Source of the DNA: an uncultured Clostridia bacterium
GTDB lineage: Bacteria > Bacillota > Clostridia > Christensenellales > UBA1242
Direction of reading: 5' to 3'
Assembly: GCA_945928645.1 (NCBI GenBank)
Contig: CAMENR010000007.1
Location: 1-59,740, forward strand
DNA: 59,740 nt
The notes beneath the pieces are model-generated. The model was not told the DNA's origin, made no database searches, and saw only the letters and a program-made list of their open reading frames with translations. This document shows, piece after piece, positions 57,501 through 59,580 of the stretch (position 1 is the stretch's first letter; each line of letters begins with the position of its first letter). A program made the translations under genes and the position numbers.

Positions 57501-59580
57501 CATAAAAGAGGCTGTTCAAAGCGAAGCGCTCTATTGGGCAAATATTGCAACATTTGGTGGTGCAGTGTATGTAGAAAGTGGAACATTTGCAATAGAGAAT
57601 GGTGGAAATGCCACAACAAACATTGGTATAGACCAAAATAATGGTTCAACAGGAACAGACTATAGCCCTGTTACTGCTTGGATTGGTCAAGTTAAAGGTG
57701 TTGGAGATAGCAGTTCAAGCATTGTTTCTTCGGGCAATATAGCATCTTCTGGTGGTGGAGTGTTTGTCGCTGGAGGAGAGTTTAAGATGTCTGGCGGTGT
57801 CATAGTAGACAACTATGCAGTAGGCACAGCAAACAAGTTAGTTGAAGCAGACAAGGCAAATAGTGAATTGATGGACTACATCAATACCAAAGTTAATCCA
57901 AAAGATAAAGATGGAAATTCTACAAATGGCGACTTCAAATATCTTAACTACTGGGGTGGTGGTGCAGTATGTCAAGTTGCTGGAAAGGTAGATATTTCAG
58001 GAACAACAATTCAAAACAACAAAACAGAAGGCTTTGGAGGTGCAATACTTTCGTTTAGCAATCTGCAAACTGTTATAGAAAACGGCAATGTCAAAGGTTC
58101 AACTCACTCACAGTTGTATCTTTCTAGCGTAGAAATATCCAACAACATTGCAAAGCAAACAGTAAATGTATACAATAATGTCGCTTCAGGGTCGCTCAAT
58201 CATCTAAATAGTTCCATATACAAAGACGGGAGCAATAGAACCCCAATCACAGACGGTGTAGTTAGTGTAAACGCACTGGTATATATGACTGGTGGAAGAA
58301 TACAAGGTAGAATTGCTCAAACTTCGGGCGAAGGAACTGATATATATGACTCTCTGTCGCTTTACCTATTGGGAATACCTAAAGATGGTAGTAATGTTGG
58401 CTCGTTTGCAAGTAGCAAAGCAAAAGAAAACTTTATCGATAAATTTAAGTCAGAGGCACGCGAGGGAGAAGCAGAAAGCAAAGACGTCAATTATCTAAAA
58501 GAAAAATATGCAAATCATTACTACTTTACAGATATGGGTAATTCATTGCCTTATTTCTTCAACAATATTATAATTGGCAAATATATAGAAAATAGAGATT
58601 ATTGTAGTAGTTGTGGCAATACTAGACAAGTCCCATGCACAGTAGCGGAAGGACACACAGAAACTACCACCGAAGTGGTTACATGCGAAGATTGTGGTGG
58701 AACAGGATATTATGAAGATGAAGAAGGAAATAATGTAGAATGCTCTATGTGTGAAGGCACTGGAACAATAATAGTAGAACATAAATGTGCGCTTTGCGGT
58801 GGAGATAATTGGAAGGAATGCTCAGTTTGTTCTGCTCAACAGCCTTATATTCAGATAAATACCCTTAAAGATAGTATTGCATATGACAACATACAATATC
58901 TAAACAATCTTCCAATAGATTTTGTAAAAGATTATTCTTCAAGACATTATGGATATGGTTGGACAAATGGACTTATTATTAAGAGTTGGTCAGTAGATTA
59001 TCGCAAACCACAACGTCCAAATCTTATCATAGGCTATACAGAAGAAAGGTCAGATGTAGCCAAAATAGTCAATCCTAACTTTGAAAATTGTAGTTATAGG
59101 GGACATGAAGATGGTGTATGGAGATTATTCCAAATAAGAATGAAGAGAAAACAAAATCCAGGTATAGATACAGAAAGCAGATCTATATTAGATAATATTT
59201 CTACTGGGCTCACAGACTCTTTGGAACTCCTTTCTAAGATCCCTGGGGCAAGTGAGTTAAGTCAATTTGGATCGGTCTATGACATAATTTTACGAACAGT
59301 GACCTTAATAGATAGATTAGACGAAGTAGATTGGTCTAGTGGTATGCAGGGATCGCTATTTGCAAAGAGTGATACTATAGAAAATTGGAAAAATGAAATG
59401 AGAGCATCAGGAGATTGGATTGATGTTGGCCCATTATTTGAAGACATAGTTAAACTATCCTCAGATATTGCATCTTTATTCCCATCATTATCATGGATAA
59501 AGATGGTAGTTGTAGGATATGACGCAATAAAAGGGTTAGCAAATATGATTGGCTCTATAAAATATGTTAGATGTGCTTGA
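24547..59580 (+). CDS. Giant membrane-tethered surface protein (11,677 aa)
   Basis: One open frame of 35,034 bp from ATG 24547 (AAGGAGG upstream) to TGA 59578-59580, roughly 1.2 MDa. Residues 1-165 are disordered, rich in N, Q, G and P; KKGFSKKLK then leads into one TM helix (about 168-191), giving N-in topology without a cleavable signal. Outside: ~29 InlB/Flg_new-like units (to ~3500); beta-helix blocks starting near 3509, 4789 and 5821, alternating with further InlB-like units (4295-4775, 5530-5800, 6300-7037); BspA-type leucine-rich repeats (7037-7465); beta-helix blocks from 7479, 8215, 8911 and 9595 (to ~11,270); a cysteine cluster (11,353-11,428); and an unassigned tail. No LPxTG, SLH or LysM anchor. 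Probably an adhesive or structural cell-surface fibre, by domain analogy only. Own terminator downstream. Confidence 0.93.
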   Translation: MENFTPNGNGQNLNPQNKNVGNEKEPIKSNPPQNQMSRNGINGNPANRPNQFYGNNVNPVNRQGSVYGNGGNPSNFAGNTNVGGRVFQSPNSNNASNNQMSSFGQGASSLGQGMTRNIGQQNAGLHNQQPRPMPQAKNIEEKKVGGGSFGMTGGLAGGSGKKGFSKKLKIIVASVISALVVAMSVMAGVFLIPNGNGNKCKVSFEDMGPYGERETVELNVGDKYEAPVLNDILSDDGKNNVLVKFKGWLREDGSPYVTGAVESDLVLHPDYELGNVKTIFVAVDSYNNSNSYIYLGKVLTTYYAEKLSFGSYLDLYENLQIAEGVKGESYLSADSLVKRYELESGLGTELDYSAKDYIDFVGKFLNVQSFSFANEGSDVYTLEDKVDSPKGDRIVVVNYVGKNIEIEYNSNLKSVEKEYTSAGIVGGVFENESTVRSYIFGQDNYVTPTYASLMSMDSSKGFVLQGPRYHRLIGWSFISPKISTESGEVQNPEFGKEGTYYKFNASERLKLTREFLKGESKLTLYAVWDENVTNLNIYANPNMSSIANIQMSATQGKKVGEWLGEVLSQLQKTGSVLVGFNTSPRYDGKILNLDTLLEGGLTSHNNPDEVNPYLSGVEVNLYAVYKRVIDQTIIKLNDNDIPVADLDFSKEGLNINLNLQGVDGQNYMYDMQNIEVQFDEDARTVIVTNLIEGTTFELPKISRDNYSFEGYKSKNKLYAPDYVSDKIEVEVLLDDVLTDGTFVLNGNWKGVETSFVFDLQNGERKTVTAVYGTKLVAEISKLSTGYMAVTIRKFIGLEPVLSFEFAKEGYNYVGMSARSDGENELGGVLSEFVLNNAFLDMLADDNGTKTIYACWEIKIVTATFVLSGGVLEIDGENIIGQYETKTTYGGSIYLPSRDLSKFVREGYYFDGWFNNSNFNGNAVCDFDTEQLVLTSDITLFAKWNEIVIATIYSDYNRTKSFSVVTDRDGNFDFAGNEIDGMAFVALCQNPSGSANIFRVGQKANVQDGTEFYCVWREVVYQNGATAENGVVGEEISGGYIAYGSPITPISSNYTCSKYFYFAGWNILSKTGAEKPAQPSTIFDYNSTGYEIDENLTIDGQEKIVLKAFWQRKSVRVEIYEDENMRSLIRTANVDVNKFDSITLSTTQTGDLFLMQINGRDIDFVRDNLSNATAYYSNGNDLKITIPKDRLVDEISNVFVYRLVAFTKKYATFLEEENGKSVTIAVGTDFEEGTDLAGYAENAGPADRISKKSSGAYIYDTVIKAGTKEKLVMTSGEDEMFGFAKEYYTFDKWMKSDGSLYAVGQEVELLNDTTFVAQWVKKQYVLNIEDLSGSNFVEGGGTKSINFVYGDVIDLGVELQGLVKEYNDSALNCVMVSNGLSYNGKKIGLTDKILMETEGLGLDGFLAEGELTDDNVVISIVWQEKSYQIVVDLVGGYWNDETTIENVEISNGKMIYSVTYSQAENLKLLSSNIVKEGYLFAGFENGANGNVSKVGEEYYYNANINYSVFSGDNIVVLYEESFSVNFDLNGASELTEIDKITQKVNYVTPGVESAGDWIEVTLPNVEDRGEGYSFAGWWKESDAVSAIDNISVIESDYGAGSVLRITRGMLETYASVGKNEIVLYATWKVKITFVAGRSFADGFITGATNTQGAVTLRDMEYNSDGLMITVKGFEDWVVCGSIDSATLGKYKFEHQTGAGYIFGGWNENGRRIFSLEANQPKTLVAEWASAKIKITLKDQDGRSFEQSGQTTAEVTIERDFTNGDVVNLNNIYRTFVGAGQSTTPYLFGHNFVGWVEGNVGFTNWTSDSGKIIYTSENLLPVPVVDSVYCAVFERANVQIMCNMNVEDERGDKPFENDVTESYTGKFGELFVVNVSDKAEYVSHPYFEIVGWKAVKNDYAFDSAVVLDENIVVYDEMSGRYVANIFAVWTRKTNVVVLNLGGGLVVSDYFSVANGFANNIAMVEYNVKQITITQYIMSNSYVILPTEEYISREMFVLDNYSVENTEGTSTFVGGAKIWNTKSGRIVVTANWLAVANVYVYENSGEEEEKSVSFQVVLGEGNGIEFNELLNSVQIYRDGLVQSRVSLAEFAKENYEIAGFSLYRTGGINYEFDKLYVLNNVYSLSIYTTWVGKSYEIVINANDPELSPAENEENKTYVTEGLRYGENIDLSKYFFKQNTTGGWGFDNFEIEGIVFDANNTTFNPQELGLGYRDSYVFDSNWKGKSINVSYNFGDATFTDADGQSGSVITKSYTYSKRYGEAGAVVRTLTPSQSTTTCIRYEDIGAEHPIYAFSKFIPLDNSIVVENGEFELPAYDIGMVALWVSKEIKLVIEPTGLPIGEGKDATFDSLDTNTSGYDVSAGERAGKQVLLVEGLRLNDKINLENLPSAVCSGEQYSYVFLKDYAGVGVCEESKRINLTESEFQVAKSGDMNFDVIWNSETECFEMWFTLLWSPTDVTVNYVQAVPTVEAIKKTDTNGNEVIDESSRTVYGYPYDATGKIADSSKGQKLQVNKLGEIGSYIINAESGELEFVRGFSLLEGYTLFGWKQIGWTTERDHSKVDGEYVKLNNQNSYFFEPTEGQNGTNNLLAFANKTSVVYLYPIWVQEDFVLRLTDSTGKNFEGQKDIVIKYDSRFTIDSLLANEGISIVTTAFDSTERVFKTFVGWDYNAILYSGDSNLVFSKGFGGFISSEDVTNADKTVTMDMAWEEVKYKLKLNLYFGDYTDKANVFFYRDADMSCYILTDNVVKFSELRADGVALNTLPSLLLDETKLIKIDGDKVFTFAGWALTEKKDGVIEEPTKMLALSGDKLRITEENLNLAEGVDIEEALFNALNPDDATIELTAMWNCYKLVISANGGQLNVGSSSSLWDGANDGEGNVWKVADSENIYLWTYYGSKITLTDKILSWFERDKYTAETKSFVHNIKQIDAEGNLVLNEAGEYVLVEERLSVKYNNVDITITSDDKLMVEWVGTPVNIVINPNSKEGDVEGNFDNASINTFTTAYTQEFAEIDALLGAERSHKVETESVTLNGRDVLIVKLYANYGDEITTLNNLVATCASGNVFYGWTDGYLNYSVVPYTTKDTSENNLFGLWSAVAMFELNGGLYGLSSSATGNIDPVAPAEDSGGVIRLPKKMLTNVGGSEYDAGPRKIGYEFVGWSDNVNGYRNYEEYIALWKNLYIEEYIATLTSMTEEEKNVVKTQLSNEVVRDHNVYVDKFTTLKGESYVENLLATTFKVYDQDEEYNLTGNVTFYALWRQVKISMIFFRSDDDYKDGSGNGQETMAIYDVWYGEDWTLPSKADTNENATKIFSWTHFKDGKQEAFTGWKIVNADPIQDVYAGEEVELTADKFFAGLIENETVKRQVHLVTKWSDVSVTVKIKLGPSSEEYAYYGENIGQDYGYLETMVDGDSKYLIINNPFGNFYYPNLDRIVRFGKVAKGYVEPYGYANSESSYIVSNSKNHLSTTLHLLKQGEARYIGEVREVGGQYVYELEVKWVEAECYADNYFNVSTNLGHRFYESLQLALEDIADPENLTYESRVANIVLLDKVTEEGATTKYHYIQNTVDIGNRQIVLSIYQKSTKNIVLRRQTTATAIVVGEGGMFAIRNTSDILMFGIDGEGKPADVFAKVVGGTFEVSGRTEISNFYNNVTSKGSFVWAIGSNVTISGARVSNNKIEGSNNSLYGGVLCAEQGSVVNLSNGVFIDNSVTGSFTTNNYYTYGGAVALLSRSSAKIENVKFWSNKSKVLSNGQSFGGAIYASASAVEYGSAYITGRDSDGNPIQCEDDISFKSNTAMFGGAFCVVGGLEGTVVVQGSLITKYMKDTATGKNCFTMMFSNYFSGEACKGNVIYAVDAVVDVSGAYIQDAEVSEDGAGIYAGNGTELTVKISAFYITYAYNGSAIYSAGKNTLIEECSFIQCVCINGNVVDGNGGAVYVKGSSSQTNTVVIRAINVQYTWAKRGGFVYVGENVNFTLTGIEDYYSKLTDCYAEEGAFVYYSAGEYEAESQINYTRFYLTGYIEDENEQKINPKRGGGIFVASGKLVVANSTFSLCQAEYGGVIYIANGYAIFKNVNTFEKANDISSEMYEENEQNGGSPEQALEPKYEGNSADYGGGVYVEENGEFDFQVGGLSYNVGSITASAIYNFGKVRLGDVVMEDNKSSTYIAILNKGEFEIYGNAYIKEGQNVFIDTYVKESIEIIDGKQQTVTERRFHEITVSKENWLNRKTESDETTSVVIDFVTKDAVMNKPVVQFAPVMEEGVENKSKIYLAYKDYIEAGNKPVFELAQSASFVLRCDDEKCALVLSLHNYEILFMDLSEDSDGKVIASKTIKCSDPLSDEILTTINSIIPSNLRYGYQFAGWAYYNTSPNALEVYSDFEGLGVKYSFAEGQNSLDVYSQVLSGERVFNYVGSLRNVKSSGGGDFKFPGHNFYLYACWKPNEYEVNFEYDNMSYTTVEINDLQFDSALGMMNILTKKAGYKTNINLPLARDINKTIFVTYDDVKLVERDSSGNPVRVEFGDSSSTNSFSIEGSGIYAGLFYYTKQVSFGGKTFDLKYYVGVSEDRAWSVFLDDTDLANQKVTLKNSQNIDGQPQVVDANVYPQKVSFEKEGNIVNYETSIDEDGRYYFVDVDNGRKYVSRQLIRPDGYEFSHYKINGNAGYGANDLFVMGPSNPDFNDLGQKISVTVVFKKLNVVVTLNNNDNGVDSAKASKEVYPGTEIFLPTMYNSGEFEGIGKRENYALIGFSYNKNYAEDNQGKLYEPGEKFIATESPTGAHVLYAIWEDAECYVEPTNKTSTSERWFYTSISRAISDISNKVYGTNYSQYNVVVLKSEVIIREELVILSDIIILSKTGTATLKLADDFDNSKAMFVVGKKDGDEIAQGRLTISGETNANIVISQGTIKDRVESLIVVNPNSTLNIAGNVTFEKATVYSDNRGGVITSLGCVADVADADSRIARGVVNITGNGVIFSGNMSINGGAIYVGEYAELNIQGEDVDGVKFGKTTDSLESNIAQANGGAIFVSSNAKFTLKNAWFATNTATNGGALYISADCITQLSDCRFSTNNARVGGYGGGAIYTESEIKLSATNVFEFVGNESNVNGGAVYATKTIWLDGNVNFNKNIALKSGGAIYAPNGLVLDGGTFENNVAKEGFGGAVYVKQTLKKATTSSETTTLFKQNNSIYGGAIAILELGQNIQINNILFEQNGYVNNGGAIYYDGSATNFMISLGANVIINGSTARNGSMQYQQGGAVYAKNGNISFEGSATGNIAVTGGAFYLDGESKLVLINAILSDNSCQHETLGGGAIYVGSSSYVVFEGENNIFRNNQARRGGAIYVNSSQNTDSKKTVIKNVTFENNALTDSSDVGKRYGEILYVANNSTVTVSGDIATIIAEEEKHQIYIAERATVIFSKARFVSAEGAEIETKITVESVENGLNADHGQIEMDCQSYLTDVYFKPTKMERLNRQIIYVSGNIANYIGDRNRIRLHLVNVDPLYKLNGLHMVKFDDDQMAIGAESCFELIEETAKFVLSPNSRYLDIVKVAESIKVDPNGGELTYNGLTYTEPFDISFEDSDDNTLKFLDNIEGFRAGYKLQNYFECSDGRRIDSHSIKPYLNLTLKAVWEQLSYSYKMYYQNEKEEYVEVGSGTIMYADKVYLTVPSRQYYTFVSWKICYRDINDNSFIQIATMDAGEKFALNSIGATSEETKQKVKLIEQNGAVVHFVATYVETMVTVTLFGNGGTTSSGKTSVEYTYPQKMGYISYSEFVDAFSKPDHAICGVFTGNDEVYNEGVDTLYNYSNMSISIKYITKLKLFCMWQRVEAIIIKNNVSAEEENRIYYDSIREAISDLLDGDTLQIVSSKIEVSQALVFDKNISVEVTASNNIVISRASGFVCNIIEIADGQVTIISDDATITLDGEGTTSTNGAVLVRENGCLVAGNGLVITNQIAKTSGAGIENFGKLVLNGANISNCQSEKDGGAIWNGGNLLVSNATIANCSANRGGAVFTKGVTEIAGGTFDNNVATKGAGIYVEGEEGINIHSATFSNGNNSVYTTEDLQSSIRYGGAIYVAKGTGKVTIGVLATITDNKATYGGGLYYDGDTNEPAVCNINLEASCKFAGNSAVYGGAICIGELVESYNNHIVRITLATINTNFAQYGGAVAILRGTLEVFGGDISRNTCGVRGDNIYVSLGGTLSVYGGSVGADGVSGEIVVLGNNSELRSGRMQLASGATINDVVRLFDGAKIFVTSDLTSSKVVVVALDKTDRTSSNPLDSYPTGTEGVVVATFDNDIDCDASKFAVAEEASERYRTKADAQDVIVTKAYFSLIIDTDGGSLITDLENVSAYGTKYVADVLYGTNLKDLLKNTTSNKDRKDFESWGIVSGENIDKITSESAMPYADLQIKAIYSQSIYRLTLNFNDTNGLSKTKAVFNLENIANDNFRNIVYDDSNVSIDVYAVGEEANAKAMLRALGARLQRYGYILLGFDTNDGSSATIDLDAGNFEMQAEDTTVYAVWQAKEYEVKFHSNPKDDSAEEVKSITVLYDSKFALLGAEEILLAGYNLQGWGLEPSGEGEVFKIGENILMNKEMTELLHFYAVWEAKHYQVVYESGKPDASGSVEPTTMTYGVEVELSSNSFTVAGYTQIGWKTADGTQYLFGKNLTVINLTTEDSVTVYAVWQGNKYIVALHKSSDESSDTVNIEAVYGETTASLIDVNEVVTYSKNLLCFVGWTTVPMGNVGDVEYENAQTIYNFTVEDRIDLYPVFQKYLLIVYSNNFEDKFIEVEPDSSGVVSIAKSMLLSFAYVGHEVGFLSRTKEVSTSNTSNLIFDENGVITIQTNTFGKPTLELFVAWKSLSYTLQFEVAEGNGEYPTSELYVAPKGSNAYASGVTSCRLPNDLEDPSMLYGWSILPDGSVVNFELGASLTLSQDVMEQFAKYQDISLGILTLYGVKETEYSIEYNLNTTHTIIGASATDIVAENSNETAKVDIGTRIDIVFADIEGNVWEIGDPIDSENPVYAYFGGWAYSADSTVADISPVDENASEQTTKFAGKVTLYAVWQEYTNPFIFEYSGTNIVGLSDKGSSLDKAKVVLPRHKLYSTDRGVVIGEDITAIVSLPSENNIVSIDFGFVIDNFEIESFAFENTIGLETLSNIKQTQTINYGAFVNNSLCDITFAESDTINLFVGKDGNVYALDGTSAGLFAMLLARTIMEKNYVVPQSVEYGSTSYDITSILPLAFAKTSFEHIAITQTVKSIRQGALAHTDNLTSLEIPFVGGGEKAEDGVAFASSLKYIFVTRDGEAIVPQKLTQVEVKSEILTTIGDYAFEGFENLNSVSFSSGVTVIGQYAFAGCSSLTEVGTKGEFDISSITEIGSYAFTGCVSIPKSLDLSKVMVFGQKVFDNSGLEKVVLSGEAEDFGSAKAFENLASLKEARLYSTLAFDAVVNGTGITASDIEEERTGVVYTNINFYQKLLRSEELKGYLRYNIIVDNLIDVLNGANELVGFYSNIEDAIANAQSGNKVIVKSDIKLKNTIIIDKTISIYAGYEKLNSEERESFINITRDTLDNVFVVENNGNVSFGGSFVDSGNAQYVNADMNIIGNKRENADSLIKLNNGVVRFDVGTYVYDHISQNGAVVYAVGGIINITGAEFYNNYATQKGGVFYITDGAMLNISRASMHDNGVFDGNIMTKSGGVVFAQDGCQIAISDNSNFANNGAENGGAVYINCQGITSTIEQSEFAGNRASLSGGAVLVENGKVVISNNSIFYSNTANNFGGAIAMYDGELFVDNSIIGSTEKEHGENIAMNMGGGLYVQGGIVTIKNSEFSSNTALIGGNIYLSSDKTANISDTSIVNGNATRVNIGTDVLGGGIYVDGAKLNITGKETVISGNRAYAGAGIAIAERGYNDSEVRLSGITITENIGDLIGAIYVKNGRLEIEASKLLKNNAKKGAGLLISNGEVIIKENCEISENIASGNGGGLCIEGGTVAIENAGISGNSANFGGNIFFDDGRLTLNNVTLSEGYSVGGYGGGLFVNYSEDESEAQIEFLAVTFSQNSAGYGGAVFTKRAITIQNATFEENEATEQGGAIFVGENARVVLDEVQTLNNTSKSAEYSNIYINNDAKEYALSISNNTSMGDGEDGNGVYLPRGKVIDVSARTLGSEGIVSMRKNRIRLYMDSNPEDESLWDDENGILVAKFSDEKYSIVGASKFVCDGVCFTRVGAYIYATNATVVDVTVPDKPINYASLKDAVEQSTNTLKQYIFEIFADQVIGENNVVEIKNKQNIIITRQKDSSARIYRKASYTGSMFVVKGTLSLNYDIEEITYRESVESLDIFGSDESGESSQKVDATDAILRIEKNGSLSVFEGVTIQNGTNSTTNGGAVYIQDSESIFNMFSGTIKNCSAVNGGAIAVMAGTAQIISGVLSDNNAVNGGAIYSQGAVNVGSDSSITLLSENIASKNGGAIYQTAGTILLKKTTFTGNNAENGGAIYVCDEGSIEMSDSAFTQNSSYKGGAVYAIGQTTIIGCSFNENGNSSETTCNAGGAVYFAGNETKPIEVNGSIFAKNSANIGGAVYVEKGDVTIRNTNEDKKGYITENTAIYGLGLYVNGGNVVVLSYTISANTNSDEESSFGGGVYVFGGNVSLSNTEISGNTTTSGGGIYLTNGKLNIRGGKISGNNADLGGGLMMVGGTLTLSGYTDESISNASVEITNNNAGLGGGLYLTGSGSSESAEITNTDIINNTSTGFAGGMYVMGVNVTLQNTQIYGNKCGSEYDYSQDIWFAGNSYMVVGSQVLLGEETEGDPTATIYISGETKMTNFATPTATSNKAFIFNSDFDYSNLNQKIYLKHEANAFGEYKDTFFVASDISRMEAHITLLVDAGIPYGTKVAYVQAQYIDRAVASFSIPINSDYTLRQGKAPNEDYLVLGPQAYQVMDSDANIVYIHDSLQNAINASINHAYISGEQLIVVINEEVVSLDSPVVVGLEPFNTSNDVVYIVSRKNATIVRDGYTGNLLMIGKYGVVNIGTNCATGFAKVLDGIKDDATDNYPTITFDGTLSDGLSDVTSLIRNTGSLTLGENVILSNNKVSSFGNIEKRNGGAVVTLSTDESYVAKLRVCGAKFVFNSVNGNGGAISMEQGSYLQFESGWIEGNTASYSGGGIVVDGATAEISGGKITNNSARLLGGGIAVRNGGILEVIGGVEITNNSATNGGGISLFKSGSVTTKINNSKNKVSICENRATSGGGVFVASSPVDNEIVATITLGGVEIKNNMVTKYGGGVCITTLSEGDNENNATYHGILKDSEGKKLLGVDATIGSKDEANNGAILEDNEAKNTVGSIPKDNANKLYGLGGGLYVLGATVQIWNTDIISNSTQFEVNYSYKGESFHENVGGYGAGIYATYSNVKINDCNISKNTAIKDGGGMYVDIGASVTFSKVGSKKVSTVAMNSAENGGGIYINRPADSKENINTECLVQNIQIGGEGQSNIATGNGKGVYVNSSSNFRTFVLHDSLGGNLSMDIKIYDAVYLAPYTFTNDKGEEVRKDAVIYVYGHYVTGVTVNVALADDIQKTRGHVIATYICDNPEIWADERIFVTEDLVNPYCFIAKDENVVVGIKVVLRENEDKSQARFFESLEESFDKLTSGTWTFVLLRNLDKTTINSEEFDFTVKRSITISEPLTAKVCSGELIDGERDWVEVLEDSTYNRKIVKIDTENLNSGNIFQNSGNLTIRGVVFADSEGVGIVNNKGNAQFTLTENSTIQGYKTTAITAGTGVVIIEGSNILSCESNIVKITDDATLTMTGCVINNNSTGSESCVIVSSGKENTITSCEFTNNSCTSDGGAITNKGHLTISATKFVNNKAGGIGGAVYSSGVLTIAKEGENACLFTNNNAQSGGAIYATQNLTITGAIFNSNTASENGGAICAIGEERAELTLNNVEIKNSYTMKNGLKVQGATNGGGLYADNYTISFNGVNSISNNVAINGGGMYLSNCTITTYSSSKVDIQSNLAKGGNGGGVYISAEEVTLGDGVEISSNTAYLGNGGGVYVSKGNVAVQGATVSDNNAVADLSTTDKVKDCTTGFGGGIYVGSEASLSVSKGVVGSNVFEENIPKKPNKALYGAGIYSSGEVSISVGSIQGNVATIDNDTVYTTNLTESFKTTGKAMGGGVYGAGTLTVSGGSILSNSADYGGGIYLAGTLELSGGSIAQNTASYGAGLYVNSEKAELTGGSITENIAKYNVEGEENRTIVGGFGGGVYVAEGKKFVLGESTTKSAESTAKATSSSTSISKNSAYKGGGVYVAGSYDESTPTIFTLNTATIGGSGAGNNAIYGGGVYVDMKVVSKYNNEGIFLEDNYYPAKLIVNGGTISYNNTVDLPEELKDITLDQIPSGGGIYCMGTLDISEAKISNNTAVGSGGGIYFTNKSVEKGINNFTLTITNSTFNNNTANIAGAILMQVQGEGSYNLSDCTFTENSAKMQAGAVQVEGSAVFARCEFYKNKAGEEGSAENTKGGALYIQRLDNRSFNYIKIDSCIFGDDGKGNEAKLGGAIYVHGKEENSTLMVSRVEIYGTTITGNGEGTDKGSYGGGVYIENSTVTFASNGDSKNNILSNNKAENGGAIAFKCATATKQMEDDGSLTISNGTEFKSNIATNGGALHIESGNVEVISGVFGYDDSKDVNYIYSKSKKTVSFNTANILEADANEIQNDYGNNATNGGAIYLAGGNLTIGESSKIIGNYATEGGSLYVSGGTANILANKPTTTNSSDSSKIPVGNIIANFAGNGGAVAITGGELNVGRFGDEEGNKKPGYICNNYALNGGAIYGKGKNAKINLTFGGIYNNRVLRKMNNNIYEHGQGGGVYTSENVVLNVNNFTIQGNYAYEGGGLYLNNDATTTIKACNSADAETTKICENTAIKNGGGIYVNSSSSKLDFGGACIFNNSAGECGGGICIVGGEITQKAFGGSVKMGGNSAFYGGAIAVKGGRISLSRLSFGGVLFETKVEDGKLVPKMENKERVILDVVDEVSKKAIKEAVQSEALYWANIATFGGAVYVESGTFAIENGGNATTNIGIDQNNGSTGTDYSPVTAWIGQVKGVGDSSSSIVSSGNIASSGGGVFVAGGEFKMSGGVIVDNYAVGTANKLVEADKANSELMDYINTKVNPKDKDGNSTNGDFKYLNYWGGGAVCQVAGKVDISGTTIQNNKTEGFGGAILSFSNLQTVIENGNVKGSTHSQLYLSSVEISNNIAKQTVNVYNNVASGSLNHLNSSIYKDGSNRTPITDGVVSVNALVYMTGGRIQGRIAQTSGEGTDIYDSLSLYLLGIPKDGSNVGSFASSKAKENFIDKFKSEAREGEAESKDVNYLKEKYANHYYFTDMGNSLPYFFNNIIIGKYIENRDYCSSCGNTRQVPCTVAEGHTETTTEVVTCEDCGGTGYYEDEEGNNVECSMCEGTGTIIVEHKCALCGGDNWKECSVCSAQQPYIQINTLKDSIAYDNIQYLNNLPIDFVKDYSSRHYGYGWTNGLIIKSWSVDYRKPQRPNLIIGYTEERSDVAKIVNPNFENCSYRGHEDGVWRLFQIRMKRKQNPGIDTESRSILDNISTGLTDSLELLSKIPGASELSQFGSVYDIILRTVTLIDRLDEVDWSSGMQGSLFAKSDTIENWKNEMRASGDWIDVGPLFEDIVKLSSDIASLFPSLSWIKMVVVGYDAIKGLANMIGSIKYVRCA
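25129..35070 (+). other. Giant protein: InlB / Listeria-Bacteroides-like repeat region
   Basis: Residues ~195-3508. About 29 units end in a strand of the form (L/I)-(Y/F/V)-A-(V/K/T/E)-W followed by a new strand, and most contain (Y/F)-x-F-x-G-W (for example YYFDGWF...ITLFAKWNE). This is the signature of the Flg_new/InlB B-repeat fold. The mean spacing is about 110 residues, longer than the usual ~70, because many units carry extra loops. Confidence 0.85.
35071..37430 (+). other. Giant protein: beta-helix block 1
   Basis: Starts with the cap FYESLQLALEDI at residue 3509, then an IVLLDKV strand, and repeats with YGGAVAL, FGGAIYA, FGGAFCV and ADYGGGVYVE turns spaced 20-45 residues apart: a right-handed beta-helix of the Pmp/pectate-lyase-like kind. 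Confidence 0.8.
38911..41130 (+). other. Giant protein: beta-helix block 2
   Basis: Cap FYTSISRAISDI at residue 4789; then regularly spaced GGAIYV, GGALYI, GGGAIYT and GGAVYA rungs with N-rich turns (F-x-x-N-x-A). Preceded by InlB-like units (residues ~4295-4775) and followed by more (to ~5800). Confidence 0.8.
42007..43440 (+). other. Giant protein: beta-helix block 3 (shortest)
   Basis: Cap YYDSIREAISDLLDG at residue 5821, then about 470 residues of rungs (GGAIWNG, GGAVFTKG, YGGAIYVA, YGGGLYYDG, YGGAVAIL). Confidence 0.8.
45658..46940 (+). other. Giant protein: BspA-type leucine-rich repeat island
   Basis: Residues ~7037-7465. Units such as ILTTIGDYAFEGFENLNSVS, then VTVIGQYAFAGCSSLTEV and ITEIGSYAFTGC, are typical of the LRR_5/BspA family of surface proteins. 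It follows an eight-unit InlB-like run and occurs only once. Confidence 0.88.
46981..53328 (+). other. Giant protein: beta-helix blocks 4-6, back to back
   Basis: Caps at residues 7479 (FYSNIEDAIANAQSG), 8215 (YASLKDAVEQS) and 8911 (VYIHDSLQNAINAS). Each block is about 690-740 residues and ends with a non-repetitive strand-rich segment before the next cap. No InlB-like spacers separate them, unlike blocks 1-3. Confidence 0.8.
53329..58330 (+). other. Giant protein: beta-helix block 7 (longest)
   Basis: Cap FFESLEESFDKLTSG at residue 9595, then about 1,670 residues of GGAIYA/GGGVYV rungs without another cap, more than twice the length of the other blocks. Confidence 0.8.
58603..58830 (+). other. 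Giant protein: cysteine-rich, DnaJ-like zinc module
   Basis: Eleven cysteines in 76 residues (11,353; 11,356; 11,364; 11,380; 11,383; 11,399; 11,402; 11,414; 11,417; 11,425; 11,428). CEDCGGTG and CSMCEGTG are the CxxCxGxG motifs of the DnaJ central zinc domain; the other pairs are CSSCGN, CALCGG and CSVC. No J domain is present. Confidence 0.75.
58831..59577 (+). other. Giant protein: unassigned C-terminal domain
   Basis: About 249 residues after the cysteine cluster. The first half has aromatic, strand-rich sequence (HYGYGWTNGLIIKSW); the second half is predicted helical (ISTGLTDSLELLSKI...SVYDIILRTVTLIDRL) and ends in a hydrophobic helix (SWIKMVVVGYDAIKGLANMI). No sorting signal and no recognised enzyme motif. 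Confidence 0.6.

Noticed and set aside
58603..58830. DnaJ chaperone call for the CxxCxGTG region
   Set aside because: No J domain or C-terminal peptide-binding domain; the motif is embedded in the tail of the giant protein.
24700..59500. Dozens of minus-strand ORFs rich in A, P and T within the giant gene
   Set aside because: They are antisense translations of the G-G-A/G-I/V-Y repeats, lack start signals and overlap a strongly coding frame.
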